Assembly: GCA_003388505.1 (NCBI GenBank)
Contig: QQVO01000012.1
Coordinates: forward strand, 124,001 to 188,000
DNA length: 64,000 nucleotides
From: Planctomycetota bacterium
GTDB lineage: Bacteria > Planctomycetota > Planctomycetia > Planctomycetales > Planctomycetaceae
Reading direction: 5' to 3'
The notes beneath the pieces are model-generated. The model was not told the origin of the DNA. It saw nothing but the letters and a program-made list of their open reading frames with translations, and did no database searches. The position numbers and the translations under genes were made by a program. This document shows positions 24,351-33,261 of the stretch, one piece after another; the first letter of the stretch is position 1; the number at the start of each line of letters is the position of its first letter.

Positions 24351-26645
24351 TCAGTTCGTCATTGCCTTCAGCACGCGAACCGTTTCGGCGGCGCCCTGCT
24401 CGGGAGCGAGCGCCGTAACGGCGATTCCCGATACGACTCTGGTGATGTTGTGGTCGACTTGGCCCGCTTCGTTCCAGACGGCGCCGTCCGGTGCAGTGAT
24501 GTAGACGGAAAACGTGTGGTGACCGGCGCCGGGGCGCTCGCCGATGACGTGCAGGATGGCTCTCGGCCCCGGCAGACCTCCGAAGAGGAGTTCTCCGATG
24601 CGGTAGCCGGCCCGGACGCGCCCCGACGTGACGACGAAGTGTTGCGGAGCGGGGCGATAACCGGCCTGGTTCAGCGCATCGCGAACTTTGGACAGGAAAA
24701 CGTCGAGGTGTCCTTCGTCGGAGATGGCGAGGGCGTTGAGGCCGTCGGAGATCACGATCTGCACGTCGAACTCGCCGGCCTGCTCCCTCCGGACTCGATG
24801 AACGGTCTCGATGGCTGAATCCGAGAGTTGCTCGCCGGACTGCGGATGCAGAATGTAGTCGTTGCGATCGATCGAGAGGGTCGTGAGGGAAACCTGATCC
24901 GGAATGGTTGCCATGAAGGCCGGTGTGAGTTCGGCCCAGATTGACTCCTTTGAATCCTCATAGATGTGCTGGATTTTCGCTGCGAGTGATTCTTCGAGGT
25001 CTCCGTATTGCCGGCCGTAGCCTTCGGCGAGGAAGACGCCGCGGCCGCGGACTTCTTCCATCCGGCGGCGGCCCTCGTTTCGGATGTCTGCATCGGTCCG
25101 TGAATCGCCCTTGCGGCGGCGGTATTGGAGGTAGACCCAGAGTGGATCGCCGAAGTGCTCGGTCGGCCGGTCCTGATCGTCGAGGATGCCGAGTTCGCGG
25201 AAGAAGGCCGTCACCCGGTCGTCGGCGCGAAGCGCGAACTTTTCGCGGAGGCGCACGTGATCCTGGTAGCCGGTGGTGAGGTAGCCGAGCATCGGGTCGA
25301 TCTTGGTCGGCAGCGCCATCAGGTACGCGGGACAGGCCGGCATGATGCGGTCGAGGCACCAGTCGAGGTCTGCGAGCGAAACGTCCATGTGCAGAGTCGA
25401 GCAGACGTCGAGGCCGATGGTCAGACCGTGCAGTTTGCCCATGACGATGTCTTCCAGGCAGCAGCGGACGAGTTGCTCGCGGGTACGGAACACTTCCGGT
25501 CCGATGAAGCCGGCGACGTCGTTGAGATGCACCCACGGCGCGGGGACTCGTCCGGCGTTGCGTTGGGCGTCGGCGACGATCTTCGTCAGAGCGCGGGCGA
25601 AGCCGTACTTGCGGGACTCGTGCAGGACCATGTCGAATCCGTGCGCGTGGCCGTTGGTGAAGTCGGCCCCCTGGCCGGTTTCGAAGTAGAGGCCGAATTT
25701 GCCGGTGCGCTGAGCCGCGTAGTCGCGCATCTTCTCGATGCTGATGTCGAACGTCTGGTTGGCGCCGTCCGTTCCGGCGATGCTCTGGAACCAGAGGGCT
25801 GTGCGGTCGGGGAAGGTGCGTTCCACTTCGGCCTGGACGTCGATATGGGCCAGCACGCAATGGGGGAGGACGTTGTCGATTCCGAAGGTGACCAGCAGAT
25901 CCTGCAGAGTGCCTTCCACCGCTGCGACCGAAGCCGGATCGCTCGAGACGGGGTTTGTCCCGAGAAGGGCATCCCCGACGGCGTAGGACCAGCCGCTGAA
26001 TACCTGCCAGCGGATGTCGTCCAGGTTGTCGGTCGGTGAGTTGGGCTGAATCCGGGCGGAGAGATAGCCTTCGCCGCCGATGTTGCTGTCGGGCAGCGAA
26101 TGAAAGAGTCTGGCGCCGACGGCGATGAGTTCTTCATTCGTCATCAGCTTGACGAGACAGCCGATCACGTCGCTGGTGAGACCGGCCGCGGCCGATTTGA
26201 CGTCATCCTCGGATTGTGTGAGGACGAACTCCTGAAGCTCTCCCAGCGTCAAATTGGAGGATTGGTCATCACGGTCGTTAAATCCGGCGGTGATGAAGCG
26301 GTGCAGGTCGTCTTCATGGACGGGGTGCGCAGCCAGGTCTCCCACGCGGGTGGCGGCGATGAGTGATCGCGCGTTCTGTCGCGACTGGTCGTCCGCTGCC
26401 GCGACGCCGACGATTTCGTCCCCCTCTTTGAAAGGGTTGGCCGCGCCGAGAATCTGCCGGTAGAGCGCGGCATCGAACTGACCGCGCTGCCGGCGAACAT
26501 AGGTGAAGAGGTCTTCGCCGGAGCGAATCCGGTCGACGGTGACACGGCCCGCCGGGGATTGCCCCTTTGCGAGGAGACCGGGGGGCAATCCGGCGATTGC
26601 TCCGCCGGCGGTGAGGAGTTGCACGAATCGTCTCCGGGTGAGCAT
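24351..26645 (-). CDS. eutBC: Fused EutB-EutC ethanolamine ammonia-lyase with Tat-type signal
   Basis: 764-aa single chain. Residues about 40-480 match the large subunit EutB: MTNEELIAVGARL, RIQPNSPTDNL, VLAHIDVQAEVE, LWFQSIAGTDGANQTF, YFETGQGADF (the Glu of the ethanolamine site), GFIGPEVF, MGKLHGLTIGLDVC, YLTTGYQDH. Residues about 628-764 match the small subunit EutC: VISDGLNALAI, GELLFGG, ILHVIGERPG. The normal enzyme is two polypeptides that use adenosylcobalamin to split ethanolamine to acetaldehyde and ammonia. The N-terminus, MLTRRRFVQLLTAGGAIAGL, is a twin-arginine-type signal, surprising for a cobalamin radical enzyme. About 150 residues between the two parts are extra. No other eut or microcompartment gene is present. 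Confidence 0.88.
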   Translation of the reverse strand: MLTRRRFVQLLTAGGAIAGLPPGLLAKGQSPAGRVTVDRIRSGEDLFTYVRRQRGQFDAALYRQILGAANPFKEGDEIVGVAAADDQSRQNARSLIAATRVGDLAAHPVHEDDLHRFITAGFNDRDDQSSNLTLGELQEFVLTQSEDDVKSAAAGLTSDVIGCLVKLMTNEELIAVGARLFHSLPDSNIGGEGYLSARIQPNSPTDNLDDIRWQVFSGWSYAVGDALLGTNPVSSDPASVAAVEGTLQDLLVTFGIDNVLPHCVLAHIDVQAEVERTFPDRTALWFQSIAGTDGANQTFDISIEKMRDYAAQRTGKFGLYFETGQGADFTNGHAHGFDMVLHESRKYGFARALTKIVADAQRNAGRVPAPWVHLNDVAGFIGPEVFRTREQLVRCCLEDIVMGKLHGLTIGLDVCSTLHMDVSLADLDWCLDRIMPACPAYLMALPTKIDPMLGYLTTGYQDHVRLREKFALRADDRVTAFFRELGILDDQDRPTEHFGDPLWVYLQYRRRKGDSRTDADIRNEGRRRMEEVRGRGVFLAEGYGRQYGDLEESLAAKIQHIYEDSKESIWAELTPAFMATIPDQVSLTTLSIDRNDYILHPQSGEQLSDSAIETVHRVRREQAGEFDVQIVISDGLNALAISDEGHLDVFLSKVRDALNQAGYRPAPQHFVVTSGRVRAGYRIGELLFGGLPGPRAILHVIGERPGAGHHTFSVYITAPDGAVWNEAGQVDHNITRVVSGIAVTALAPEQGAAETVRVLKAMTN

Positions 26646-27011
26646 GGTGGTCTCGCTGTTCCGGAAGCTGCGATTGAAGCGGCCGAGCGGCGCGGCCGAT
26701 CGACGACGTTGCGTTCGCTTGCGGCACGCCATGCCCAATTTACCAGTCCACGATTGCTCGGGGAAACAGGAACGGCGGAAATTGCCGGTGTCCCATCGGT
26801 GATTGGGTGTTCGAAATCGGGGCCTGACCAAGCTTGGAACTTCCTGTTGCCGCAACTTTGTGGACCGATTAGTCTCCGGCCCCCTCCCTGTTCCGTCTCA
26901 CAGTTTCCCTCAGCAATTCCATTCTTAACGGTGTCGCCTCGGGCAGAGTGCGTCCACAGCACGCGCATCGCGCTGGCTGTCGACCGTCGCCTGGGTTGCC
27001 GCCCTACCCTC
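26646..27011. other. Divergent promoter region, eutBC and oxidoreductase
   Basis: 366 bp between two divergent genes. No gene, riboswitch or strong promoter is recognisable by eye; in particular I see no cobalamin riboswitch. Confidence 0.4.
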
Positions 27012-27917
27012 ATGCTGCGTCTGGGCATCGTCGATTTCGATTCGTCGCACTCGATCGAGTTCACGCGACGGTTCAACCAGGTCGGGCTGAATCCCGATCA
27101 GTACGTCGATGGTGCGCGCGTGGTGGCGGGCTGGCCGGGGACGTCGGAGATGGCTCCGGAACGGATCCCGGGATTTCTTGAACAGATGATCGACGCCGGC
27201 GTCGAGATCGTCGACTCGCCCGATGCGCTGCATGACAAGATTGATGCGGCGCTCGTGCTTTCGCTGTGCGGCGCGGCGCACCTCGAACGGGCGCGTCCGT
27301 TTCTGGAAGCGAAGATTCCGACGTTCGTCGACAAGCCGTTCGCCTGTTCCGTCGAGGACGCGCGGCAGATTGTCGAACTGGCCGATTCGAGCGGAGCGCA
27401 GTTGTTGTACTCCTCGGCGCTGCGTTACTCGGAAGAAGTGCTGGCGCTCAAGCGACTGATCGATTCCTGCGGTCCGCTGCACGGACTGGTGAGTTACGGC
27501 CCGGCCAAACGGGCGGAAGGGAATCCCGGACTGTTGCATTACGGGGTTCACGCCCTCGAACTGATGTGCACATTGATGGGACCGGGATGCCGCCGGGTGA
27601 GTGCTTCGCACACGGATGGGGTCGACGTCGTCACCGGAACGTGGGACGACGGACGGGTCGCCACGCTGCGGGGACTGCGAACCGGTTCGACGGCCTACGG
27701 TCTCGTGGCGTTTTGCGAGCAGGCGGTGCTGCCGCGGCCGGTTTCGACAATCTACGCGTATCGAAACCTCTGCCGGGCGATCGTGCGTGCGCTCGAATCG
27801 GGTGAGGAACTCGTCACGCGGCAGGAGATGGTCGAAATCGTGGCGGTGGCCCTGGCGGCACTGGAGAGCGAGCGGCGCTGGGGAGTTCCGGTCGACGTTC
27901 GGCCGAGCGAGGAATAA
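27012..27917 (+). CDS. Gfo/Idh/MocA-family oxidoreductase
   Basis: 301-aa NAD(P)-dependent dehydrogenase-like protein. The N-terminal Rossmann half starts LRLGIVDFDSSHSIEF, lacking the usual GxGxxG pattern (here D-F-D-S-S), which may reduce or change cofactor binding. The central EAKIPTFVDKPFACSVEDA supplies the conserved lysine of the family (K in DKPF). The C-terminal half is a beta-sheet dimer domain. ATG 27012 is the only start that fits; the longer frame begins in the divergent eutBC gene. It could act on a product related to the adjacent lyase, but this is only positional. Confidence 0.78.
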   Translation: MLRLGIVDFDSSHSIEFTRRFNQVGLNPDQYVDGARVVAGWPGTSEMAPERIPGFLEQMIDAGVEIVDSPDALHDKIDAALVLSLCGAAHLERARPFLEAKIPTFVDKPFACSVEDARQIVELADSSGAQLLYSSALRYSEEVLALKRLIDSCGPLHGLVSYGPAKRAEGNPGLLHYGVHALELMCTLMGPGCRRVSASHTDGVDVVTGTWDDGRVATLRGLRTGSTAYGLVAFCEQAVLPRPVSTIYAYRNLCRAIVRALESGEELVTRQEMVEIVAVALAALESERRWGVPVDVRPSEE

Positions 27918-28006
27918 TACAGGTCTTGTGAAACGGAAGTGAAACGACGCGCGGCAGGATCGTCGCGCGATGTGTACGTCAAAGAAGTCACCTCACGAAC
28001 TGCGAC

Positions 28007-28014
28007 AAGGAGGT
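28007..28014 (+). promoter_or_regulatory. Strong Shine-Dalgarno for exported orphan
   Basis: AAGGAGGT sits 5 bp before the ATG at 28019, a near-perfect match to the anti-SD and one of the strongest in the window, implying efficient translation. Confidence 0.85.
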
Positions 28015-28018
28015 CGCC

Positions 28019-28849
28019 ATGAGTCGGTTTACGAATATTCTTGCGGCAATGTTACTGGCGACAACGGTTCCCGCGAGCGCCGCGGCAGACGACGTCACGG
28101 TGTATACGACCGTCACGCGAGTGGGCAAAGACGCGGCAGATTCTCCGGTGGTCGGGCGGAGCCTGACGCTGTTCCACGCCGGGAAAGTTTATGACTGGAT
28201 GGAGGACTTCGACGAGGTTGTGATCTTCGAGCCGATTCATGACCGGTTTGTGATCATGAACGGCGACACTTACATCGCGGCGCGAGTGGAGTTCAGCGAA
28301 TTGCACCAATTCCTGAACGTCGCTCGTCATGAAGCGGAGAAGTATCTTCAGGAGTTGTCGGTCAGCGACGACCGGGCCGATCGCCGCCGGGCTGCGGCGC
28401 TCGAGTTTCAGCTCCAGCCGAAGTTTGAGGAACGGTATGAGCCGACGTTGAACCGTTTGCAACTGGCCGGCGATACGCTGAGTTACAACGTCGAGACCGC
28501 GCGGATCGAAGACGCGCAGGTGATTCGTCAGTACCTGGTTTACGCTGACTGGGCGTGCCGACTGAACTACGTGCTGCACCCGCATTCGATGTACCCGGCG
28601 AGTCGCGTGGCGCTCAATGCGAGCCTGATGGAGAAGGGGTTGCTGCCGACTTCGGTCGAACTGCGGACGCAGATCGATGAAGAAGAGGTGGTGCTGCGGG
28701 CCAGTCACAAGTTCCAGTGGGAACTCCAGCCGTCCGACAAGACGCACATCAATTTCTGGGAGCGGCTGCTCGATTCGGACAAGATCGAGTGGGTCAGCTT
28801 TCACGAATACCAGCAGCAGTTGTTTTCCGAAAGTGTCGCCAGGGACTGA
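28019..28849 (+). CDS. Exported hypothetical protein
   Basis: 276-aa protein with a signal peptide (about 1-23, ending ASAAA). The body alternates beta-rich (VTVYTTVTRVGKD, VVIFEPIHDRFVIM) and charged helical stretches (YLQELSVSDDRADRRRAAAL). I do not recognise a family. It is probably periplasmic or surface-located and highly translated. It is followed by a second exported orphan on the same strand, which has its own promoter-like element. Confidence 0.7.
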   Translation: MSRFTNILAAMLLATTVPASAAADDVTVYTTVTRVGKDAADSPVVGRSLTLFHAGKVYDWMEDFDEVVIFEPIHDRFVIMNGDTYIAARVEFSELHQFLNVARHEAEKYLQELSVSDDRADRRRAAALEFQLQPKFEERYEPTLNRLQLAGDTLSYNVETARIEDAQVIRQYLVYADWACRLNYVLHPHSMYPASRVALNASLMEKGLLPTSVELRTQIDEEEVVLRASHKFQWELQPSDKTHINFWERLLDSDKIEWVSFHEYQQQLFSESVARD

Positions 28850-28979
28850 GGATAGGTCGGCAGGCCGGGGATCGGTCGACGCATGAAAGCGGGAGTTGGC
28901 GAGTTCGGTTGGGTCGCCTGTGACATTTCCTGGCTGTCGGCTGCGGCGGTCGAGGGCGGGTTTCCGGCGGGATTGGACC

Positions 28980-28988
28980 TGCTAGAAT
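28980..28988 (+). promoter_or_regulatory. Extended -10 promoter-like element
   Basis: TGCTAGAAT (extended TGn plus TAGAAT) lies 80 bp upstream of the next start; no good -35 is seen, as expected for an extended -10 promoter. Confidence 0.4.
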
Positions 28989-29067
28989 GAGGGCTGCCGC
29001 AGACGATCGGCCCGCTGATTCGGGCCGTCTGCGCCGTTTCGACTCTGACCCGCGATCAGGGAGGTGG

Positions 29068-29838
29068 ATGATGGTATTGAGATGGACGTTGTGCTGTGCG
29101 TGCGCCTGGATGCTGACGATCGGAGACGCACAAGCTCAGTCGCGCGATGACGATGCTCTCGACAGTCGGCGCGACGGCGATGCGGCTGAGATCGAGATCG
29201 ACGACGACGGAGAAGTTGAAGTCGACGATGAGGGCGACACTGACGTTTCCGGTCTGGTGCTGGACATCTTGCGTCGGGTCGGGTCGGGCCGCCACTCGGC
29301 CAGACATTCTCGCCACAAGATGAGGCATGCGCGGCGGCACGGAAATGTTGCGCCGCAGGCCGTCACTCCGGCCAGCCGCGAGGAAATCGCCCCGCAGCCT
29401 GTTGATGCCGAAGAGAGCGACGACGTGCTGGTGCCGCCGCTGCCGCTGCCCGAGGACGCGGAGGGCGCTGCGACGCCGTTGCCGCCCGAGGGTCTCGATC
29501 CGGCGGTGGTTGCTCCGGCTGCTCCGCTTTCGTATCGCGACCGGTTGCTCGCCCGGCGACTGGCCCTGATTGACCGGATGCGTGCCTCCGCCGCAGATCC
29601 TGCTCAGCAGCAGCAACTTGACTACCTGGAAGGAATGGTGTTCGAACTTCACGACCAGGGGCTGATGACGTTTGCTCAGAGGTTCATCGGCAGCCTGCAG
29701 GAAGGCGACTCGGCCGCGGCTTCGGAGATTCCGCCGGTCGATGTTCCGGAACTCGACCTGGGAGAGTCGTCGCCGCTGCCGCTCGACGATGGTGAGGCCC
29801 CGCCTGAACTTCCGCCGCCTGCGCCGGAGAACGAATAG
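29068..29838 (+). CDS. Exported low-complexity hypothetical protein
   Basis: 256-aa protein. A signal peptide (about 1-22, ending DAQAQ) is followed by an acidic run rich in Asp and Glu, a His/Arg-rich patch (HSARHSRHKMRHARRHG), then Pro/Glu-rich sequence. A helical segment (about 155-190, YRDRLLARRLALIDRMRAS) is the only ordered-looking part. Not recognised. ATG at 29068 (or 29071) follows GGAGGT by a few bases. An intrinsic terminator follows 31 bp after the stop. Confidence 0.6.
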   Translation: MMVLRWTLCCACAWMLTIGDAQAQSRDDDALDSRRDGDAAEIEIDDDGEVEVDDEGDTDVSGLVLDILRRVGSGRHSARHSRHKMRHARRHGNVAPQAVTPASREEIAPQPVDAEESDDVLVPPLPLPEDAEGAATPLPPEGLDPAVVAPAAPLSYRDRLLARRLALIDRMRASAADPAQQQQLDYLEGMVFELHDQGLMTFAQRFIGSLQEGDSAAASEIPPVDVPELDLGESSPLPLDDGEAPPELPPPAPENE

Positions 29839-29868
29839 TCCGGACAGCGGCCGCACGCAGAAATCGTC

Positions 29869-29906
29869 AGAGACCCGGCTTCCTGAAGAGGCCGGGTCTC
29901 TTTTTT
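29869..29906 (+). terminator. Intrinsic terminator
   Basis: Perfect 11-bp stem AGAGACCCGGC / GCCGGGTCTCT with an 11-base loop, followed by a run of T. It cleanly separates the upstream exported orphan from the YqiJ-YqiK unit. Confidence 0.92.
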
Positions 29907-29977
29907 CTTACGCAGGGTGCGCTTGCGACTCTCCGGCGATTGCGCTCGCCGGATCGTCGTGCCTCATCGCTCGCATG

Positions 29978-29986
29978 TGGTATAAG
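29978..29986 (+). promoter_or_regulatory. Extended -10 promoter-like element
   Basis: TGGTATAAG, an extended -10 without a recognisable -35, just after the terminator and upstream of the YqiJ-YqiK genes. Confidence 0.35.
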
Positions 29987-30186
29987 CGGGGCTTCCGGTC
30001 GGTCCGGCGATCGCGGCAGGTCGGCGATTGCGGACAATCGGCGCAGACGGATCAATGATCCCAACTGACAAACTTCGGTCAGGGGCCTGATTTTTGTGAT
30101 CCGATTCAGACGGAATCCGTTTGCCAATCGAATCGGTCGCCGTGCATGTTGCATATTGTCAACGTGCAGGCATCGGGAGAGCAACG

Positions 30187-30804
30187 ATGGTGGAATCCCT
30201 GCAAACCTGGTTTTCGTGGCCGACGCTGCCGTTTTCGTTGCTCCTGTCGGCGGTGCTGGCCTACTGGCTGGTTGTGATCCTGGGCGCGCTCGACGTCGAC
30301 ATGTTCGATTTCGACATCGACCTCGACCCTGGGCTCGACGGGCATGAGTCGCTGTTCGACTGGGGACTGGTGGGCCTGAGATGGCTCAACCTGGGCGACG
30401 TGCCGCTCATGGTGTGGATGAGTGTCTTTGGGCTGGCCGCGTGGCTGAGTTCGACGATGCTGGACAAGGGAATGACCGACCCCACGGCGGGGGAATGCGT
30501 GATTTCCATTCTGAGGAGTACGGGAATCGGCCTGGTGGCAGCCAAGCTGCTCACACAGCCGCTGAAAGGGAAACTGAAACTGGTGGAACCAAACCCGGTC
30601 GAATCGATGATCGGGCGAACGTGCGTGATTACGAGCAGCGAGGCGACGCCGGAACACGGGCGGGCCAGTTGCCAATCGGACGGAGCGCCGTTGATTTTGA
30701 ACGTGCGGTCGATGGATGGACCCATTGCGAAGGGCGAGACCGCGGAGATCGTTGACTATTCACAGGACCAGCACCTGTACTACGTCCGCACGATGAAGAG
30801 CTGA
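30187..30804 (+). CDS. YqiJ-like membrane protein with OB-fold (DUF1449)
   Basis: 205-aa inner-membrane protein. Two or three hydrophobic segments (about 14-35, 75-97, 108-126) precede a soluble OB-fold-like C-terminus (about 135-205; ESMIGRTCVITSSEATPEHG onward). In many bacteria yqiJ lies directly upstream of the flotillin gene yqiK, as here (40-bp gap), and the OB domain is related to NfeD-type partners of SPFH proteins. Start MVESLQTWF is chosen, since the upstream extension has no counterpart in the family. It probably anchors or tunes the flotillin assembly at the membrane. Confidence 0.82.
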   Translation: MVESLQTWFSWPTLPFSLLLSAVLAYWLVVILGALDVDMFDFDIDLDPGLDGHESLFDWGLVGLRWLNLGDVPLMVWMSVFGLAAWLSSTMLDKGMTDPTAGECVISILRSTGIGLVAAKLLTQPLKGKLKLVEPNPVESMIGRTCVITSSEATPEHGRASCQSDGAPLILNVRSMDGPIAKGETAEIVDYSQDQHLYYVRTMKS

Positions 30805-30844
30805 CCCAGCAATTCATCACACGCGACAAAAAGGACCTCGGATC

Positions 30845-32938
30845 ATGGAATACATCGTTGCCGGCGTGATCGGTGTTTTCGTTTTGTTCGGCCTCCTGGT
30901 GATGGCCTCGCGCTTCTATCGCAAGGTCGGACCGGAAGAGGCGCTGATTATCACCGGGTTCGGTGGATTGCGCGTGGCGACCGGGCGGGGAACGATTGTC
31001 GTCCCGGTCGCGCATCGCGCGGAGCAGATGGACCTTTCGGTCAAGCGGATCGAGATCGCCCGCCGCGGGGAATCGGGTCTGATCTGCATGGACAACATTC
31101 GAGCCGATATCGAAGTCGCCTTCTTCGTCCGCGTGAACAACACGCGGGAAGACATTCTGCAGGTGGCCCAGTCGCTCGGTTGCCGCCGGGCCAGTGAGCA
31201 TCAGGCGCTGGTTGAACTGTTCGACGCCAAGTTCTCCGAGGCGCTGAAGACGGTCGGTAAGCATTTCGACTTCGTCGATCTCTATACCGAGCGGGACAAG
31301 TTCAAGGACGAGATCCTGCGGCACATCGGCACCGATCTGAACGGCTACATTCTCGACGACTGCGCCATCGACTTCCTCGAGCAGACGCCGGTCGAGTTGC
31401 TGAGCCAGATGAATATCCTCGACGCCGAGGGCATCAAGAAGATCACCGACCTGACGGCTCGCGAGCACGTCCGCGCGAACGAGATCACGCGCGAGAAGGA
31501 AAAGACGATCAAGAAGCAGGACGTCGAGGCCCAGGAGGCGATCCTGGAGCTGGAACGTCAGCGGGTGGAGGCGGTCGAGAAGCAGAAGCGGGAGATCGCC
31601 GCGATTTCGGCGCGGGAACATGCCGAAGCCGCGCGGGTGCAGCAGGAAGAACGGCTGAAGGCCGAACGGGCCCGCATTACGACGGACGAAGAGGTCGCCG
31701 TCGCCGAGCAGAACAAGGACCGGCAGATTATTGTCGCCGAGCGGAGCAAAGAGCGGACCGACGCGGTCGAGAGAGAGCGGGTCGAGAAGGATCGCATGCT
31801 GGAAGTGACCGAGCGCGAGCGCGTGGTCGGGCTGGCCGACATCGACAAGGAAAAGGCGATTGAAGTCGAGAAGCGGAATATCCAGGAGGTCATCCGCGAG
31901 CGGGTCGCCGTCGAGCGCACGGTGGTCGAAGAACAGCAGCGGATCAAGGATACGGAAGAATTCGCAACGGCCGAACGATCGAAGAAAGTGGCCGTCACCG
32001 CGGCCGAAGAAGCGGCGGAGTCGGCATTGGTCAAGGATGTGAAGGCGGCTGAGGCTCAGAAGAACGCGGCTGAGCATCACGCGCGGCAGGTGCTGATCGA
32101 AGCGGAAGCGGAGCGGGAAGCGGCCGTGAAGCAGTCCGAAGCGCAGAAAGTGCTGGCCGAAGGTCGGCAGGCGACCGTCGCCGCCGACGGACTGGCCGAA
32201 GCCGAAGTGCAGGCGGCCCGTGCGGAGTCTCTCGAGAAGGAAGGGACCGCCGAGGCGAACGTCATCCAGAAGAAGGCGATTGCGGAAGCCAAGGGGCTCG
32301 AGGCGAACGCCGTGGCCGTCCAGAAACAGGGTGCGGCGGAGGCGGACGTGATGCACCAGAAGTTCGCCGCCGAGGCGAAGGGCATCGAAGAGAAAGCCGA
32401 GGCGATGAAGCTCTTCGACGGCGTGGGCCGCGAGCACGAAGAGTTCAAGCTGCGGCTGAACAAGGACAAGGACATCGAGATCGAAGCGATCCACGCCCAG
32501 GAAGAGATCGCCAAGCGTCAGGCGGAGGTCGTCAGCAAGGCGCTCGAAACGGCGCGGATCGACATTGTGGGCGGCGAGACGGAGTTCTTCGACAAGATTG
32601 TTGACTCGATCAAAGCCGGCAAAGCGGTCGATCGCTGGGTCTACAACAGCGACGTGCTGAGCGACGTGAAGAACACGTTCTTCGACGGAGAAGCGGCCGG
32701 CGACTTCCGCGAGAGGCTGACCGGTTTCGCGAGTCAGTTCGGGATCAGCTTCGAGGACGTGAAAGACCTGTCGGTGACCGCCTTGATTGCCAAGATGCTG
32801 GTGCAGTCCGACGACGAAGGCACGAGCAACGAACTGCGACAGTTGCAGCGGTTCATCAAGTCGGCCGGACTGGGCGAAAAGAAGATCGCCGCTCTGGGGC
32901 TGGGGGCGATGGGCGCCGAGGAGAAGTCGAACGCCTGA
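30845..32938 (+). CDS. yqiK: Flotillin family protein (YqiK type)
   Basis: 697-aa SPFH protein. One N-terminal membrane segment (about 3-22) precedes the SPFH domain (about 25-195; EEALIITGFGGLRVATGRG). A very long Glu/Ala/Lys/Arg-rich coiled coil follows (about 195-560; repeats such as EIAAISAREHAEAA and AEARAES-like heptads) and then a globular end (about 570-697). Flotillins build large oligomeric cages in the inner membrane. The pairing with a YqiJ-like gene is the conserved context. A family A half-palindrome begins about 6 bp after the stop. Confidence 0.92.
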   Translation: MEYIVAGVIGVFVLFGLLVMASRFYRKVGPEEALIITGFGGLRVATGRGTIVVPVAHRAEQMDLSVKRIEIARRGESGLICMDNIRADIEVAFFVRVNNTREDILQVAQSLGCRRASEHQALVELFDAKFSEALKTVGKHFDFVDLYTERDKFKDEILRHIGTDLNGYILDDCAIDFLEQTPVELLSQMNILDAEGIKKITDLTAREHVRANEITREKEKTIKKQDVEAQEAILELERQRVEAVEKQKREIAAISAREHAEAARVQQEERLKAERARITTDEEVAVAEQNKDRQIIVAERSKERTDAVERERVEKDRMLEVTERERVVGLADIDKEKAIEVEKRNIQEVIRERVAVERTVVEEQQRIKDTEEFATAERSKKVAVTAAEEAAESALVKDVKAAEAQKNAAEHHARQVLIEAEAEREAAVKQSEAQKVLAEGRQATVAADGLAEAEVQAARAESLEKEGTAEANVIQKKAIAEAKGLEANAVAVQKQGAAEADVMHQKFAAEAKGIEEKAEAMKLFDGVGREHEEFKLRLNKDKDIEIEAIHAQEEIAKRQAEVVSKALETARIDIVGGETEFFDKIVDSIKAGKAVDRWVYNSDVLSDVKNTFFDGEAAGDFRERLTGFASQFGISFEDVKDLSVTALIAKMLVQSDDEGTSNELRQLQRFIKSAGLGEKKIAALGLGAMGAEEKSNA

Positions 32939-32942
32939 TCGC

Positions 32943-32968
32943 CCGTAGCGCACGCTGCCAGCGTGCGG
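32943..32968 (+). repeat. Family A half element
   Basis: GTAGCGCACGCTGCCAGCGT: the first hairpin of the family A element without the second. Confidence 0.7.
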
Positions 32969-33046
32969 AGGTCACGATGGGCGAAGAAGGTGCCGTTGAG
33001 TCAGTCGAATAGACCGCGGATGACGCTGATTCGGCGGATTTCCCCT

Positions 33047-33072
33047 TGTGCCCAAACTTCCGTTTGGGCACA
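33047..33072 (-). repeat. Palindromic repeat, family B copy 3 (inverted)
   Basis: Arms GTGCCCAAAC and GTTTGGGCAC with a TTCC loop, so opposite in orientation to the other copies. Confidence 0.75.
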
Positions 33073-33083
33073 CGCAACCGAAG

Positions 33084-33114
33084 GCGTTCCCAAACGGAAG
33101 TTTGGGAACGAGGG
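33084..33114 (+). repeat. Palindromic repeat, family B copy 4
   Basis: Perfect 10-bp arms GTTCCCAAAC / GTTTGGGAAC, GGAA loop, followed by GAGGGG. Confidence 0.8.
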
Positions 33115-33141
33115 GTGTGAAGAGTTTCAGGAACGACACGT

Positions 33142-33168
33142 TGTGCCCAAACGGAAGTTTGGGCCCAC
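33142..33168 (+). repeat. Palindromic repeat, family B copy 5
   Basis: Arms GTGCCCAAAC / GTTTGGGCCCAC around GGAA. Confidence 0.75.
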
Positions 33169-33226
33169 CCCACGGGAGTTCGGATGCAGTCGGCATCAGC
33201 AGATTTCAAAGGCGTTCGCAAACGGA

Positions 33227-33256
33227 GCGTTCCCAAACGGAAGTTTGGGAACGAGG
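33227..33256 (+). repeat. Palindromic repeat, family B copy 6, carries the SD of the next gene
   Basis: Perfect 10-bp arms with GGAA loop; its trailing CGAGG continues into GAGGAGGTA, which is the ribosome binding site of the ATG at 33262. A partial arm (GTTCGCAAACGGA) lies just before it. Confidence 0.8.
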
Positions 33257-33261
33257 AGGTA

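Larger units (their letters stand above)
29839..30186. other. Intergenic region with terminator and promoter-like site
   Basis: 348 bp. It contains the strong terminator 29869-29906 and a TGGTATAAG extended -10-like element at 29978-29986, about 200 bp before the YqiJ-like gene. No gene is supported. Confidence 0.55.
32939..33261. other. Repeat-packed intergenic region downstream of flotillin
   Basis: 323 bp without an independent gene. It contains a half of family A (32943-32968), a family E-like arm (33007-33025) and four family B palindromes. Irregular spacing and the absence of unique spacers rule out CRISPR. Confidence 0.7.

Noticed and set aside
26646-27011. Possible cobalamin riboswitch upstream of eutBC
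   Set aside because: No B12-box or matching stems could be seen by eye, so no claim is made.
30629-32953. Long minus-strand ORF (774 codons) opposite the flotillin
   Set aside because: Antisense shadow of the coiled-coil gene; Leu/Arg/Asp/His-rich and repetitive, with no signal or domain.
33047-33256. Possible CRISPR array (four short palindromes in 210 bp)
   Set aside because: Spacing is irregular, one copy is inverted, arms vary and intervening sequence is not spacer-like; these are dispersed palindromes found elsewhere in the window.
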